DNA from: Chitinophagia bacterium
Lineage (GTDB): Bacteria > Bacteroidota > Bacteroidia > Chitinophagales > Saprospiraceae
Direction of reading: 5' to 3'
DNA length: 32,688 nt
Assembly (NCBI GenBank): GCA_009923745.1
Contig: RFSX01000005.1
Location: forward strand, 1-32,688
Positions 1-8,089 of the stretch are shown here, piece by piece. The notes below the pieces were generated by a model. The model saw nothing but the letters and a program-made list of their open reading frames with translations. It searched no databases and was not told where the DNA came from. The first letter of the stretch is position 1, and each line of letters starts with the position of its first letter. The position numbers and the translations under genes are program-made.

Positions 1-69
1 GCAATAGACCAGCATACAGGAAGTCTTCTATTTTGTGGGAGAGGCAAAATTGTATTTGCGTTTGATTGA
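1..69 (+). CDS. C-terminal end of an upstream gene, possibly a serpin-like protein (partial)
   Basis: Frame 1 is open from the window edge to a TGA at 67-69 and gives a 22-residue tail. The segment DQHTGSLLFCGR resembles the last strand of serpins, where a D-x-x-TG-x-[IL]-LF-x-G-[RK] pattern precedes the C-terminus. With so few residues this is a weak suggestion. The tail after GR (GKIVFAFD) is not the usual serpin ending, so an unrelated protein is quite possible. The downstream rpoD promoter overlaps this end. Confidence 0.25.
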   Translation, partial: AIDQHTGSLLFCGRGKIVFAFD

Positions 70-86
70 GGATAATAATACTTTTG
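55..86 (+). promoter_or_regulatory. Predicted rpoD promoter (Bacteroidota -33/-7)
   Basis: TTTG at 55-58 and TACTTTTG at 79-86 are separated by 20 nt. This fits the Bacteroidota primary-sigma consensus TTTG-N17-23-TAnnTTTG. Transcription would start near 93, leaving a leader of about 43 nt before the rpoD ATG at 136. Confidence 0.65.
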
Positions 87-135
87 CCAATGCAATTTTG
101 GAGTTTTTTCGATTAGAATGATTTAACAATAGCAG

Positions 136-1002
136 ATGAGGCAACTTAAAATCACCAAATCCATAACCAACCGCGAAAGCCAATCACTAGAAAAATACTT
201 ACAAGAAATAGGCAAGGTTGACTTGCTCACACCGGAAGAAGAAGTAGACTTAGCAAAAAAGATCAAGGAGGGAGACCAGGAAGCGCTTGAAAAACTGACC
301 AAAGCGAATCTCCGATTCGTGGTATCGGTAGCCAAGCAATATCAGAATCAGGGTCTCAGCTTGAGTGACCTTATTAACGAAGGCAACCTCGGTTTGATCA
401 AAGCAGCTCAGCGTTTCGATGAAACAAGAGGATTCAAGTTTATTTCATATGCCGTCTGGTGGATCAGACAGTCAATACTGCAAGCTCTTGCTGAACAATC
501 AAGGATTGTAAGGCTACCACTGAATAAGGTAGGCTCTTTGAATAAAATAAACAGGGCATTCTCAGAACTTGAACAGGAATATGAGAGAGAGCCTTCTTCT
601 GAAGAATTGGCTGACCTGCTGGAAATCAGTTCTGATGAGGTTGAGACTACATTAGGCGTAGCTGCCAGGCATGTATCCATGGATGCGCCATTCGTTGATG
701 GGGAAGACAACTCTTTACTTGATGTCCTTGAGAATGACGGAACCCCCGGTACGGATACCAAACTGGAGTATGCCGAATCTCTGAGAAGGGAAATTGAGAG
801 ATCTCTGAATACGCTTACCGAGAGACAATGTGATGTCATCAAACTATACTTTGGGATTGGCATAGAGCATCCTATGTCGCTCGAAGATATTGGAGACAGG
901 TTTGGATTGACTCGTGAGAGGGTCAGACAGATAAAAGATAAAGCTATCAATAAATTGAGGTCTGCCTCAAGGAGCAAATTGCTCAAACATTATTTAGGCT
1001 AA
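136..1002 (+). CDS. rpoD: Primary sigma factor RpoD/SigA, Bacteroidota type
   Basis: This 288-residue protein is the housekeeping sigma subunit of RNA polymerase. Region 1.2 is at about 17-45. Region 2 is at about 52-125, with the core-binding and -10-recognition stretch around [18 protein letters not shown] and [10 protein letters not shown]. Region 3 covers roughly 130-205. Region 4 has the helix-turn-helix at about 249-275 ([20 protein letters not shown]). Region 1.1 is missing, as is normal for primary sigma factors of this phylum, whose usual length is near 286-290. The ATG at 136 follows an A-rich sequence without a Shine-Dalgarno motif, also typical. The gene has its own predicted promoter at 55-86 and is closed by a strong hairpin at 1008-1036, so it looks monocistronic. 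Confidence 0.97.
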   Translation: MRQLKITKSITNRESQSLEKYLQEIGKVDLLTPEEEVDLAKKIKEGDQEALEKLTKANLRFVVSVAKQYQNQGLSLSDLINEGNLGLIKAAQRFDETRGFKFISYAVWWIRQSILQALAEQSRIVRLPLNKVGSLNKINRAFSELEQEYEREPSSEELADLLEISSDEVETTLGVAARHVSMDAPFVDGEDNSLLDVLENDGTPGTDTKLEYAESLRREIERSLNTLTERQCDVIKLYFGIGIEHPMSLEDIGDRFGLTRERVRQIKDKAINKLRSASRSKLLKHYLG

Positions 1003-1007
1003 AAAAT

Positions 1008-1036
1008 AACAGCCCGGTGAATTTCACCGGGCTGTT
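1008..1036. terminator. Bidirectional intrinsic terminator between rpoD and the Lrp-type gene
   Basis: A perfect 13-bp stem, AACAGCCCGGTGA paired with TCACCGGGCTGTT, closes over a 3-nt loop (ATT). It is followed by TTTTCT on the plus strand and by TTATTTTTTAG when read on the minus strand. It lies between the ends of two convergent genes (stops at 1002 and 1047) and can serve both. Confidence 0.9.
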
Positions 1037-1046
1037 TTCTTGGTTT

Positions 1047-1517
1047 TTATTCCGTAACCAGTCGAAGCGGGCGAAGCTGACTGTTGTGAAGGCTTATGAA
1101 AGTCTCTGTCCGCTGGATCCCATTGATCTGTTGTATCTTATCACTTATGATACTTCTAAGATGATCTGTGTCCCTGCAGATTATTTTCGCAAAAATACTG
1201 TATACGCCTGTCGTATAGTGCACTTCCAGGATTTCAGGTATTGTTCCAAGGTTGCTGGATACCTCTTCGTAAAACTTACTTTTTTCAAGGTAAATGCCCA
1301 GGAATGCAGTGATGTCATATCCCAGTTTGGAATAGTCTACTTTGAGTTGGGAGTTGAGTATAACCTTAGCCTCCATGAGTTTTTTGATCCTTACGTGAAC
1401 CGTTCCTCCAGAGATAAAAAGCTCTTTGCCAATTTCCGCGTAGGTTTTCTTGGCATCATGCATTAAAATGGAAAGTATTTTTAAATCGATGTCGTCAGGT
1501 ATAAAGCTCTTTTTCAT
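1047..1517 (-). CDS. Lrp/AsnC family transcriptional regulator
   Basis: The 156-residue protein has the usual Lrp/AsnC length and order. An N-terminal helix-turn-helix covers about residues 8-55 (KTYAEIGKELFISGGTVHVRIKKL), followed by a C-terminal ligand-binding RAM-type domain from about 65 to 150 (LGIYLEKSKFYEEV, then ILEVHYTTGVYSIFAKI). Family members bind DNA as dimers or octamers and usually sense amino acids. The effector and targets cannot be read from this window. The gene is convergent with rpoD and shares its terminator, and it diverges from the S41 protease gene across 175 bp. Confidence 0.92.
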   Translation of the reverse strand: MKKSFIPDDIDLKILSILMHDAKKTYAEIGKELFISGGTVHVRIKKLMEAKVILNSQLKVDYSKLGYDITAFLGIYLEKSKFYEEVSSNLGTIPEILEVHYTTGVYSIFAKIICRDTDHLRSIISDKIQQINGIQRTETFISLHNSQLRPLRLVTE

Positions 1518-1667
1518 GTGCTCAATTTCCTAAAATGAATAATTTCAACGAGCGGCAAATATACTCGATTCATAATATTAAGGGAATAATCTCATTAATT
1601 CCTGAACAATATTGTCATCAAGGCTTGTTCTTCATGTTGTTTAGAGAGTTGCTTTTGAATTAAAGCT

Positions 1668-1675
1668 TATTTTTG
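1668..1675 (+). promoter_or_regulatory. Possible -7 box for the S41 protease gene
   Basis: TATTTTTG matches TAnnTTTG and lies 17 nt before the ATG at 1693. The only nearby -33 candidate is TTG at 1649-1651 with a 16-nt spacer, slightly short. If it is used, the leader would be about 10 nt. Confidence 0.35.
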
Positions 1676-1692
1676 AACCAGAGAATCGCTTC

Positions 1693-3261
1693 ATGCCTGA
1701 AAACTTAAAATCCGGTAAAATAAGAGTTTATGAACCTTTGTTAGTTGCTCTGGCAGCAGCTATAGGACTTATTGCGGGCTACAATATGGATTTTAATAAC
1801 AATGATTATTCGCTTATTCGGATAGATTATAAACCTCAGACCCTTATCAATCGTGATGGCAGAATTGAGGAAATATTACGTTTTGTCGAAACCAATTATG
1901 TAGACAGTCTTGATCAGGACCTTGTAGCTATAGACGCTATCAGGCACATACTCCGTCAGCTGGATCCGCATTCGAGTTATATCACTTCAGACGAACTCCT
2001 TGATCATAATGAAAAAATGGAAGGCCGGTATAATGGTATCGGAATTGAGACTATAGAGCTGAATGACACATTCTATATTATGCGGGTTATAGAGGATAGC
2101 CCTGCTGACCTGGCTGGGATTCGTATTGGTGATGCTATCATTACAATGAATGGGGATACGGTGGTTGGTGACAGGAGCAGCTATACAAAAGTGCGTAACT
2201 ATTTCCGCGATTTGGATGCCTCTGCATTGCATATGCAACTCATTTCATTAGCTGAATCAGAAGTTCATGAGCTGATTATAGAACCGGATGAAATAGAGGT
2301 GGCATCTGCAGATATTTCATTCGCTTTGGATGAGGAAATAGGATACATTAAACTAAGTCGTTTTAGCGCGAATACCTACGAGCAATTTATGCGTTCTGTT
2401 GAATCTATGGCTGTTGAAAACCAGACCTTGAATCTGGTCATAGATCTTCGGGATAATCCAGGGGGCTATTTGCCGGAGGCTGTAAAAATTCTAAGCCAGC
2501 TTTTCAAGGAAAAGAACAAGCTTCTCTGCTACACCGAGGGGCTGAATAGAAAGAGGTCCGAATACCATTCAACGGGAAAGAATTTCTATGATATTGGGAA
2601 AATAGTGGTTCTCATTAACGAATATTCTGCATCGGGCAGTGAAATATTGGCTGGTGCAATACAGGATTGGGACCGCGGTGTTATAATAGGTCAACCCAGT
2701 TTCGGGAAAGGCCTGGTGCAGGAAATATTTCCGCTCAGAAACGGTGGTGCTTTAAGACTGACTGTCGCCAAGTACTATACACCAAGCGGGCGCCTTATTC
2801 AGAAGTCCTATGATAACATCAACCAGAATTTTGAGGCGGATACCAATGCTTTTAAGACAATGTTGCTGGAAAGGAATGTAGCTGGTGGGGGAGGTATAGT
2901 TCCTGATATTTTTATAGAAGACCCTTACAATGATTTTTGCTATAACTATTCAGAATATATCGACTACTATTTATTGCATAAGATGAAAGAAACAGGGTCA
3001 AGCAAATTGGAACCGCAACTGCTCAATTCAAAAGATTTAAACGACTTTGTGGCTGATTATTTTGAAGAAGATGCTGGGGTATTGGAAATGCATTGCAAAA
3101 TTGACCTTGACGAATATATCCGAGCACGCTATCAAAGATTAACTGAGGGTCCGTTGGCTTATCAGAAATACCTGGCGGATTCAGATCCCTGTATTGCGAG
3201 ATCCATCGACTTTATAGAAAATAAAAAAACAACCCTCGCTTTACTCACGATGGAAGATTAA
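1693..3261 (+). CDS. S41 family C-terminal processing protease (Ctp/Prc-like)
   Basis: This is a 522-residue envelope serine protease. Residues 14-31 form an N-terminal membrane anchor or uncleaved signal. A PDZ domain starts near 111 (GRYNGIGI, then SPADLAGIRIGDAII at about 136-150) and would bind the C-termini of substrates. The catalytic domain carries YSASGSEILAGAIQD, with Ser314 as the likely nucleophile, and SFGKGLVQE, with Lys339 as general base. The 25-residue spacing equals that of Ser452/Lys477 in E. coli Prc. About 130 residues follow the catalytic core and look like the C-terminal helical extension seen in Bacteroidota members. The 3' end overlaps the convergent YrdC-like gene by 21 nt. 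The substrate is unknown; family members process or degrade periplasmic and outer-membrane proteins. Confidence 0.93.
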   Translation: MPENLKSGKIRVYEPLLVALAAAIGLIAGYNMDFNNNDYSLIRIDYKPQTLINRDGRIEEILRFVETNYVDSLDQDLVAIDAIRHILRQLDPHSSYITSDELLDHNEKMEGRYNGIGIETIELNDTFYIMRVIEDSPADLAGIRIGDAIITMNGDTVVGDRSSYTKVRNYFRDLDASALHMQLISLAESEVHELIIEPDEIEVASADISFALDEEIGYIKLSRFSANTYEQFMRSVESMAVENQTLNLVIDLRDNPGGYLPEAVKILSQLFKEKNKLLCYTEGLNRKRSEYHSTGKNFYDIGKIVVLINEYSASGSEILAGAIQDWDRGVIIGQPSFGKGLVQEIFPLRNGGALRLTVAKYYTPSGRLIQKSYDNINQNFEADTNAFKTMLLERNVAGGGGIVPDIFIEDPYNDFCYNYSEYIDYYLLHKMKETGSSKLEPQLLNSKDLNDFVADYFEEDAGVLEMHCKIDLDEYIRARYQRLTEGPLAYQKYLADSDPCIARSIDFIENKKTTLALLTMED

Positions 3262-3813
3262 ATCACCTTGCTGGTTAAAGCTGACCAGCACAGGAGCTTG
3301 CATGCTCTGTTGCAAATGGCGTCCGGTCTGAAAAATGTACTTGCACTTGTCAATTATGTCTTCGTCTATATCCTCGTAGCTACATGGAATAAGATTTGCC
3401 TTGCTGACTGCCGGTACCGTAAGCAATGGTCTATCAAGCAGGTCTATCAATTCAGATAGCATAGGATCTTTTGTTATCCTGAAAGCCAACTTGCCGGCAC
3501 TGGGCTTAAGATGCCCAGGAAAAAAATGAGCAGGCCGATAATAAACGCTGAGCGGTTTTTCATGATAAAGCAACAGCGTTTCTATCCTGGGGTGGATATC
3601 ATGTATATATTTCTTGAGCTGAGAAATGGAGTTCACCATGAGTTCATGATCCGATGGGTTTATGGGATTTTTAATTTTTTGCATGGCCGCATAGGCTTTT
3701 TCAGACATGGCATCACAGACCAGGCTCCATATGGTGTCGGTAGCCGAAAGCAGTACTTGCTTATTGTTAATAATGTCTTTTACGGCATATAAATCGTCGA
3801 GGTAGTATTTCAT
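3241..3813 (-). CDS. Divergent Sua5/YciO/YrdC-family protein
   Basis: The 190-residue sequence follows the YrdC fold along its whole length: ATDTIWSLVCDAMSEKAY (compare PTDTIWG-x-GCDA), then a central PLSVYYRPAHFF segment and TVPAVSKAN near the third motif. True threonylcarbamoyl-AMP synthases use a KxR motif after the first block and an SxN motif near the STSAN segment. Here these positions read KIKNP and SKAN, so the arginine is missing and the Ser-x-Asn spacing is altered; YPTDTIWG also reads SATDTIWS. It may be a paralogue with a changed role rather than the tRNA t6A enzyme TsaC. The 3' end overlaps the convergent S41 gene by 21 nt. Confidence 0.75.
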   Translation of the reverse strand: MKYYLDDLYAVKDIINNKQVLLSATDTIWSLVCDAMSEKAYAAMQKIKNPINPSDHELMVNSISQLKKYIHDIHPRIETLLLYHEKPLSVYYRPAHFFPGHLKPSAGKLAFRITKDPMLSELIDLLDRPLLTVPAVSKANLIPCSYEDIDEDIIDKCKYIFQTGRHLQQSMQAPVLVSFNQQGDLIFHRE

Positions 3814-3908
3814 ATAACAATTGCAGCGGACTGACGTTATTTCAATATGCTTGTTTGTATTCAGATTCTGTTAACTTGGGGTATCAACGATGATATTCTG
3901 AATTAAAG

Positions 3909-3916
3909 TACATTTG
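3909..3916 (+). promoter_or_regulatory. Possible -7 box for the PKD/T9SS surface-protein gene
   Basis: TACATTTG matches TAnnTTTG and lies 31 nt before the ATG at 3948. No TTTG was found at the right distance for a -33 box; the nearest TTG, 3876-3878, is 30 nt upstream. Only half of the promoter signature is supported. Confidence 0.35.
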
Positions 3917-3947
3917 AATTGCGAAATAAAATTTGTGTCACTGTTAG

Positions 3948-6257
3948 ATGATAAAACCGAATAGAATATTCAAATACTTTTTTGTGCTGACAAGCCTATT
4001 GGTGGCCTCTTCGATTGAATTGGAAGCTGCCCATATTGTCGGTGGTGATGTATACTACACTTTTTTGAGATACAATGCAGACAGTACTCGTGTTACTTAT
4101 CGACTTGAATTCAATATGTACAGGGATAAGTTTGGAGAAGGGGCTCCATTTGATGCTCTGGCCACCTTCGGGATATTCAGAAAAAACCTCAACGGCAGCT
4201 GGGTTTATATAGATGATGTTGGCATTCCACCGGGACCGGTCAATGATGTGCCACGCACCGATGACCCCTGTGTCGAGGAACCTACAGATATCGGTGTGGA
4301 AGAAACGCAATACAGTTTTGAATATACTTTTGATGTGATAAATACGGCATACATGATTGCCTATCAGAGATGTTGCAGGAACAATTCGATCACCAATATC
4401 TTTGACCCGGGCGACACGGGTGCTGTCTTTTCAATAGAGATCTCTGGTGCGGCGATGGCTTCAGCAAACAGCAGTCCACGCTTTAATGAGTTTCCTCCCA
4501 TATTTATATGTGCCAATCAGCGCTTGGAGTTTGATCATTCAGCTACCGATATTGATGGCGACATCATACGATACAGCTTTTGTGCACCTCTTGCTGCAGG
4601 TGGCGTAGTAGATGCTCAAACAGGTGGTATGCTCGGATGTTGTGATTGCGTTATGCCAAACCCCGTAATTTGTGGACCTCCCTTTGATGAAGTCGTTTTT
4701 CAGCCGCCCTTCACAAGCCTTCAACCCCTTGCCGGTAATCCCAGTGTGGATATCAATAATGTCACAGGTCTGATAAGGGGTGAGCCGACATTTCAGGGAC
4801 AATATGTGGTGGGTGTCTGCGCTGAAGAATACCGCAACAATATATTTATGAGCCGTATACGGAGAGATTTTCAGTTCAATGTTGTGGAATGTACACCCCA
4901 GGTGGTTGCATCTTTTGATTACGAAGTCATCAATGATAATACTACGAATGATGATTGTCAGACCTTTGAAATCAACTCCTGTGGAGAGAACACCATATTC
5001 ATAGAAAATGACAGTCGTATACCGTCCAATATCTTTGCATACCACTGGACCTTTTTTACTCCTGACGGTACGGTATTGGATGATGTTAATGGTGGTCCTG
5101 AAGTAAGAGACTTGTCAATTACATTCCCTGGAGTAGGGCAGTATCAGGGAGTTATGATCCTGAATGAAGGTACAGAGTGTTCTGATACAGCTTGCTTCTT
5201 TGTGAATATATATCCATCCATCGAAGCTGACTTTGAATTTAAGTATGATACCTGTGTAGCGGGTCCTGTCTTGTTTACCGACCTATCCGTCACCGGTGCG
5301 GATAGGATCGAAAGCTGGGAATGGGATTTTAATTCGGAGTCAGATTCCGGTTTCCAGAATCCAGCCTATGAATTTGAATCCCCCGGTAATAATATGGTAA
5401 GGCTGAGGGTGGAAGACAATAACGAGTGTGTCGATGTGATTGAGAAAACAGTTGACTATTTCCCTGTTCCGCAAGTCATCATCATTGAGCCCACAAGTTT
5501 TGTTGGCTGTTCTCCCGCCGAGATATTTTTTAACAATCTGTCTACACCCGTAGATTCTACCTATGATATTTTTTGGGACTTCGGGGATGGCAATTTTGGG
5601 GATGCAGTGAGTCCTATGCATAATTATGATGAACCCGGTGTCTATTCTGTGTCTGTTGATATCACTTCACCGGTAGGCTGTACCACAAGCCGATCGTTTG
5701 ATTCCTGGATACGAATCCTTGAAGGGCCCACCGCTGATTTCAGTTTCAGCCCAGAAGAGCCGAATAATTTTACCGAAACTGTTTCCTTTACAGATCTTTC
5801 TCAAAATGCCGGTGCATGGCAATGGGACTTTGACGGCTTAAGTAATTCATTCAACAGGAATCCCAATTTTGCTTTTCCGGATACCGGTTTCTATGAGGTT
5901 GTGCTGACGGTATTTCACCCCGTTACAAATTGTCCGGACACCATCAGTAAAATTGTAGAAATCCGTCCTTTGACTACATTGTTTATGCCGAATGCCTTTA
6001 CACCAAATAATGATGGCGATAATGATGATTTTAAGGGTAAGGGCTATATACAGGCTATTTCAGATTACTCAATGAATATATTTAACCGATGGGGGCAACT
6101 GGTTTTTGAATCATCGGATCCGAACATAGGATGGAATGGTTTACTCAATAATACCGGACAGGCATCACCTCAGGGCGTTTATGTCTATAAAGTAAGTTAC
6201 AGGGATCCTCGAGGGGAGCGCAAGGTTCTGGAAGGCCATCTTACACTTCTGCGCTAG
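3948..6257 (+). CDS. Secreted PKD-repeat protein with T9SS type B (gliding-motility-associated) C-terminal domain
   Basis: The 769-residue protein has a Sec signal peptide ending around residue 27 (ELEAA), so the mature form starts near AHIVGGDVYYTFLRYNADST, an opening I recall from large Bacteroidota surface proteins. Several cysteines (RCCRNN, GCCDC) suggest disulfides. Three PKD-like modules follow in the second half, recognisable by SWEWDFNSESDSGFQNP, YDIFWDFGDGNF and AWQWDFDG. The last 95 or so residues (LFMPNAFTPNNDGDNDDF through NIFNRWGQLVFES to GVYVYKVSYRD) form the CHU_C/gliding-motility-associated C-terminal domain, which acts as a type B sorting signal for the type IX secretion system. 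The protein should therefore be exported and held at or released from the cell surface. Its ligand is unknown. It stands alone between the YrdC-like gene and rplS. Confidence 0.9.
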   Translation: MIKPNRIFKYFFVLTSLLVASSIELEAAHIVGGDVYYTFLRYNADSTRVTYRLEFNMYRDKFGEGAPFDALATFGIFRKNLNGSWVYIDDVGIPPGPVNDVPRTDDPCVEEPTDIGVEETQYSFEYTFDVINTAYMIAYQRCCRNNSITNIFDPGDTGAVFSIEISGAAMASANSSPRFNEFPPIFICANQRLEFDHSATDIDGDIIRYSFCAPLAAGGVVDAQTGGMLGCCDCVMPNPVICGPPFDEVVFQPPFTSLQPLAGNPSVDINNVTGLIRGEPTFQGQYVVGVCAEEYRNNIFMSRIRRDFQFNVVECTPQVVASFDYEVINDNTTNDDCQTFEINSCGENTIFIENDSRIPSNIFAYHWTFFTPDGTVLDDVNGGPEVRDLSITFPGVGQYQGVMILNEGTECSDTACFFVNIYPSIEADFEFKYDTCVAGPVLFTDLSVTGADRIESWEWDFNSESDSGFQNPAYEFESPGNNMVRLRVEDNNECVDVIEKTVDYFPVPQVIIIEPTSFVGCSPAEIFFNNLSTPVDSTYDIFWDFGDGNFGDAVSPMHNYDEPGVYSVSVDITSPVGCTTSRSFDSWIRILEGPTADFSFSPEEPNNFTETVSFTDLSQNAGAWQWDFDGLSNSFNRNPNFAFPDTGFYEVVLTVFHPVTNCPDTISKIVEIRPLTTLFMPNAFTPNNDGDNDDFKGKGYIQAISDYSMNIFNRWGQLVFESSDPNIGWNGLLNNTGQASPQGVYVYKVSYRDPRGERKVLEGHLTLLR

Positions 6258-6332
6258 CATGTATACATGACTAAAGTCTTGAAATTCAACATGTTATTAA
6301 TAAAGCGGGTATTTTTAAAAAACTTGAAAATA

Positions 6333-6366
6333 TTTGTGCATATAAAAGCTAATTGGATTATCTTTG
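6333..6366 (+). promoter_or_regulatory. Predicted rplS promoter (Bacteroidota -33/-7)
   Basis: TTTG at 6333-6336 and TATCTTTG at 6359-6366 are separated by 22 nt, within the usual 17-23 range. The start point would be near 6373, about 23 nt before the rplS ATG. Confidence 0.65.
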
Positions 6367-6395
6367 CGGACTAATTTTGAAAAAAGATTACAGCC

Positions 6396-6746
6396 ATGGA
6401 TTTGATAAACTATGTACACGATCAACTGACTGAAAAAAAGGAATACCCGTCATTCTCTCCCGGGGACAATATTGCTGTTAGTTACAAAATCATTGAAGGC
6501 GCCAAAGAAAGGATCCAAACTTTCAAGGGTAATGTTATTCAAATAAATGGCGAGGGTTCTACAAAGACTTTTACCGTAAGGAAAATTTCCAATGGTGTTG
6601 GGGTAGAAAGGATATTCCCTTTTGCTTCACCTATCATCGACAGCATAGAAGTGTTGAAGAAAGGTAAGGTCAGAAGAGCTAAACTTTACTACCTACGAAA
6701 TCTAGTCGGTAAGAAAGCTAAAATAAAAGAAAAGCAGCGCCGATAG
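6396..6746 (+). CDS. rplS: 50S ribosomal protein L19
   Basis: The 116-residue protein matches bacterial L19 in length and pattern: [16 protein letters not shown] near the N-terminus, [16 protein letters not shown], then [19 protein letters not shown], and the basic tail [21 protein letters not shown]19 sits at the 30S-50S interface and contributes to intersubunit bridges. In many bacteria rplS follows rpsP-rimM-trmD, but here it is separate, with its own promoter at 6333-6366. The convergent dehydrogenase gene ends 2 nt beyond its stop, leaving no room for an intergenic terminator. Confidence 0.98.
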   Translation: MDLINYVHDQLTEKKEYPSFSPGDNIAVSYKIIEGAKERIQTFKGNVIQINGEGSTKTFTVRKISNGVGVERIFPFASPIIDSIEVLKKGKVRRAKLYYLRNLVGKKAKIKEKQRR

Positions 6747-6748
6747 TC

Positions 6749-7609
6749 CTAGACAGGTCTGTAGCTTTTCGCATCTTTTTTATCCAGGTTACTCCAAATA
6801 ATTTTGTCCAGCAAGCTTGAGGGTAAGACATTTACCATCAGTTTTAATAATAAGGCATTGCGGTGTACCATATACCTGTTCTTCTTTTTTGGTGCACCTA
6901 GGATTTTGATGATCAGATCAGTCATTACTTTCAGATCAAGAGCAGTCTTTTCTGTGTGCTGAATCATTTTATCAGCCTTTTCAGCAATACTGGCAAAGGC
7001 ACCTACTTTGAAACGATCGAATGAGCCTTTCGCTTTTCGCCATATTTCTGTTTTTAAAGGTCCTGGTTGTATGCTGATGACATCTATGCCAAGGTATCTT
7101 AGTTCCCGCCTGTAAATATCTACCAGGCATTCAAGAGCGTGTTTTGACACACAATAGGCGCCATTGAATGGAGCTGCAAATACACCAGATATTGAACTGA
7201 TGAATATGATTTTTGGTTTTATCGAACCCCATTGCCTGAGGGATGGAATCAATAGATTTGTGACGCGTCGCGTTGCCATCAGATTAACATCCATTTGTTT
7301 TTCAAATTCTGCATCTGTGATAAGATGCATGGGGCCCGGAACGGCAATTCCCGCATTATTTATCAGAGCATACAGAGGTTCTCCTTCCATGTATTGGGCC
7401 ATCTGTTCAACAGCCTGATCAAATTGAGCATTGTCGGTAATATCGCAGATCAGGATCCTGGCCTTTTCGCCGAATTGTCTTTCTAATTCAAGCTTATCCG
7501 CTTCCTTTCGCACGGTGCCGATAACATGATATCCTTCCATGACCAGTTTTTCCAGAAATGCTCTTCCAATACCTGTAGAGACGCCGGTGATAAATACTGT
7601 TTTTTTCAT
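6749..7609 (-). CDS. Short-chain dehydrogenase/reductase (classical SDR)
   Basis: The 286-residue protein has the complete classical SDR signature. The cofactor loop TGVSTGIG is at 8-15, NNAG at 84-87, the catalytic Ser is probably Ser139 in ISSISG, and Tyr152-x3-Lys156 lies in AYCVSKHALE. The PGPLKTEIW segment after the active site is also typical. The C-terminal extension of about 70 residues (from KADKMIQHTEK on) resembles 17-beta-hydroxysteroid or retinol dehydrogenase-like SDRs, which have a hydrophobic substrate pocket, so a lipid-like alcohol or ketone is a plausible substrate. It diverges from the small lipoprotein gene at 7706 across 96 bp and ends 2 nt from rplS. The specific substrate is unknown. 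Confidence 0.9.
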   Translation of the reverse strand: MKKTVFITGVSTGIGRAFLEKLVMEGYHVIGTVRKEADKLELERQFGEKARILICDITDNAQFDQAVEQMAQYMEGEPLYALINNAGIAVPGPMHLITDAEFEKQMDVNLMATRRVTNLLIPSLRQWGSIKPKIIFISSISGVFAAPFNGAYCVSKHALECLVDIYRRELRYLGIDVISIQPGPLKTEIWRKAKGSFDRFKVGAFASIAEKADKMIQHTEKTALDLKVMTDLIIKILGAPKKKNRYMVHRNALLLKLMVNVLPSSLLDKIIWSNLDKKDAKSYRPV

Positions 7610-7652
7610 TTTCCTGTTTATATGAATGATATTGATTAGATGGAAGTGTAAA

Positions 7653-7682
7653 TTTAATTATAAACAAAGCTTTCTATTTTTG
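7653..7682 (+). promoter_or_regulatory. Probable promoter of the lipoprotein-GWxTD-amidase run
   Basis: TATTTTTG at 7675-7682 is a full TAnnTTTG box 23 nt before the ATG at 7706. An imperfect -33 element, TTTA at 7653-7656, stands 18 nt upstream of it. Confidence 0.45.
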
Positions 7683-7705
7683 TTTGTAGATGTAAAGTGC
7701 AGTAA

Positions 7706-8089
7706 ATGATGAGAAGCTTTATCATATTGTTTTTAGTTTGGCTAGGTCTGTTTTCATGCAGGAATGACAGCAGTGGATTGGGTCATGTGATGGCTGAAAA
7801 TCTTGAAGCCACCTGGGTAGTCATGGAAGCATCCAGAAATAACAGGCCCGCCTTATCTCTTGAAAAATCAGAGTTTTACATTCGTGACAGCCTTTTTTCG
7901 ACCAATTTCCTTCCCGATACAAGTTCTTACCCTTACAGCTATGATGGGGAAAAGATTGTTTTGCTGGACAAGGCTAAAAGTGTGTTTCGAGTCTCCAGGA
8001 AGGCTCCAGATACCTTGATTTTTAAAACCGAGATTAAAAACTTTGACTTCAAGTTTATCGCAGTTAAGAAAATGGAGGAAAATGATTAG
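7706..8089 (+). CDS. Small lipoprotein of unknown function
   Basis: The 127-residue product begins with a short lipoprotein signal (SFIILFLVWLGLFSC), with the lipidated Cys at residue 18. The mature part of about 110 residues starts with NLEATWVVMEASRNNRPA and is rich in beta-strand-like segments ending in DTLIFKTEIKNFDFKFIAV. This layout, an opening segment with a conserved Trp and then strands, resembles small lipocalin-like lipoproteins common in Bacteroidota, but I do not recognise the family. It overlaps the GWxTD gene by 8 nt (ATGATTAG), so the two are probably translationally coupled. The ATG at 7706 is followed directly by a second ATG, and either could be used. Confidence 0.8.
   Translation: MMRSFIILFLVWLGLFSCRNDSSGLGHVMAENLEATWVVMEASRNNRPALSLEKSEFYIRDSLFSTNFLPDTSSYPYSYDGEKIVLLDKAKSVFRVSRKAPDTLIFKTEIKNFDFKFIAVKKMEEND

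Noticed and set aside
8-122. Plus-strand open stretch ahead of rpoD (frame 2)
   Set aside because: It starts after a TAG at 5-7, has no start codon with a plausible leader, and overlaps the predicted rpoD promoter.
408-986. Long open frame (192 codons) on the minus strand inside rpoD
   Set aside because: It is the antisense shadow of a highly conserved sigma factor; its serine- and leucine-rich composition matches the complement of rpoD codons and no family pattern is visible.
1017-1466. Plus-strand open frame of 149 codons after rpoD
   Set aside because: It begins inside the terminator hairpin and runs antisense to the Lrp/AsnC gene, which has a clear helix-turn-helix and RAM domain.
6259-6270. 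CATGTATACATG palindrome after the PKD-protein stop
   Set aside because: Twelve AT-rich bases with no loop or U-tract; likely chance, and too weak for a terminator.
8043-8081. Upstream start for the GWxTD protein
   Set aside because: It would place 13 polar residues before the signal peptide and a long overlap with the lipoprotein gene; the ATG at 8082 has GGAGG in front and begins the signal peptide.
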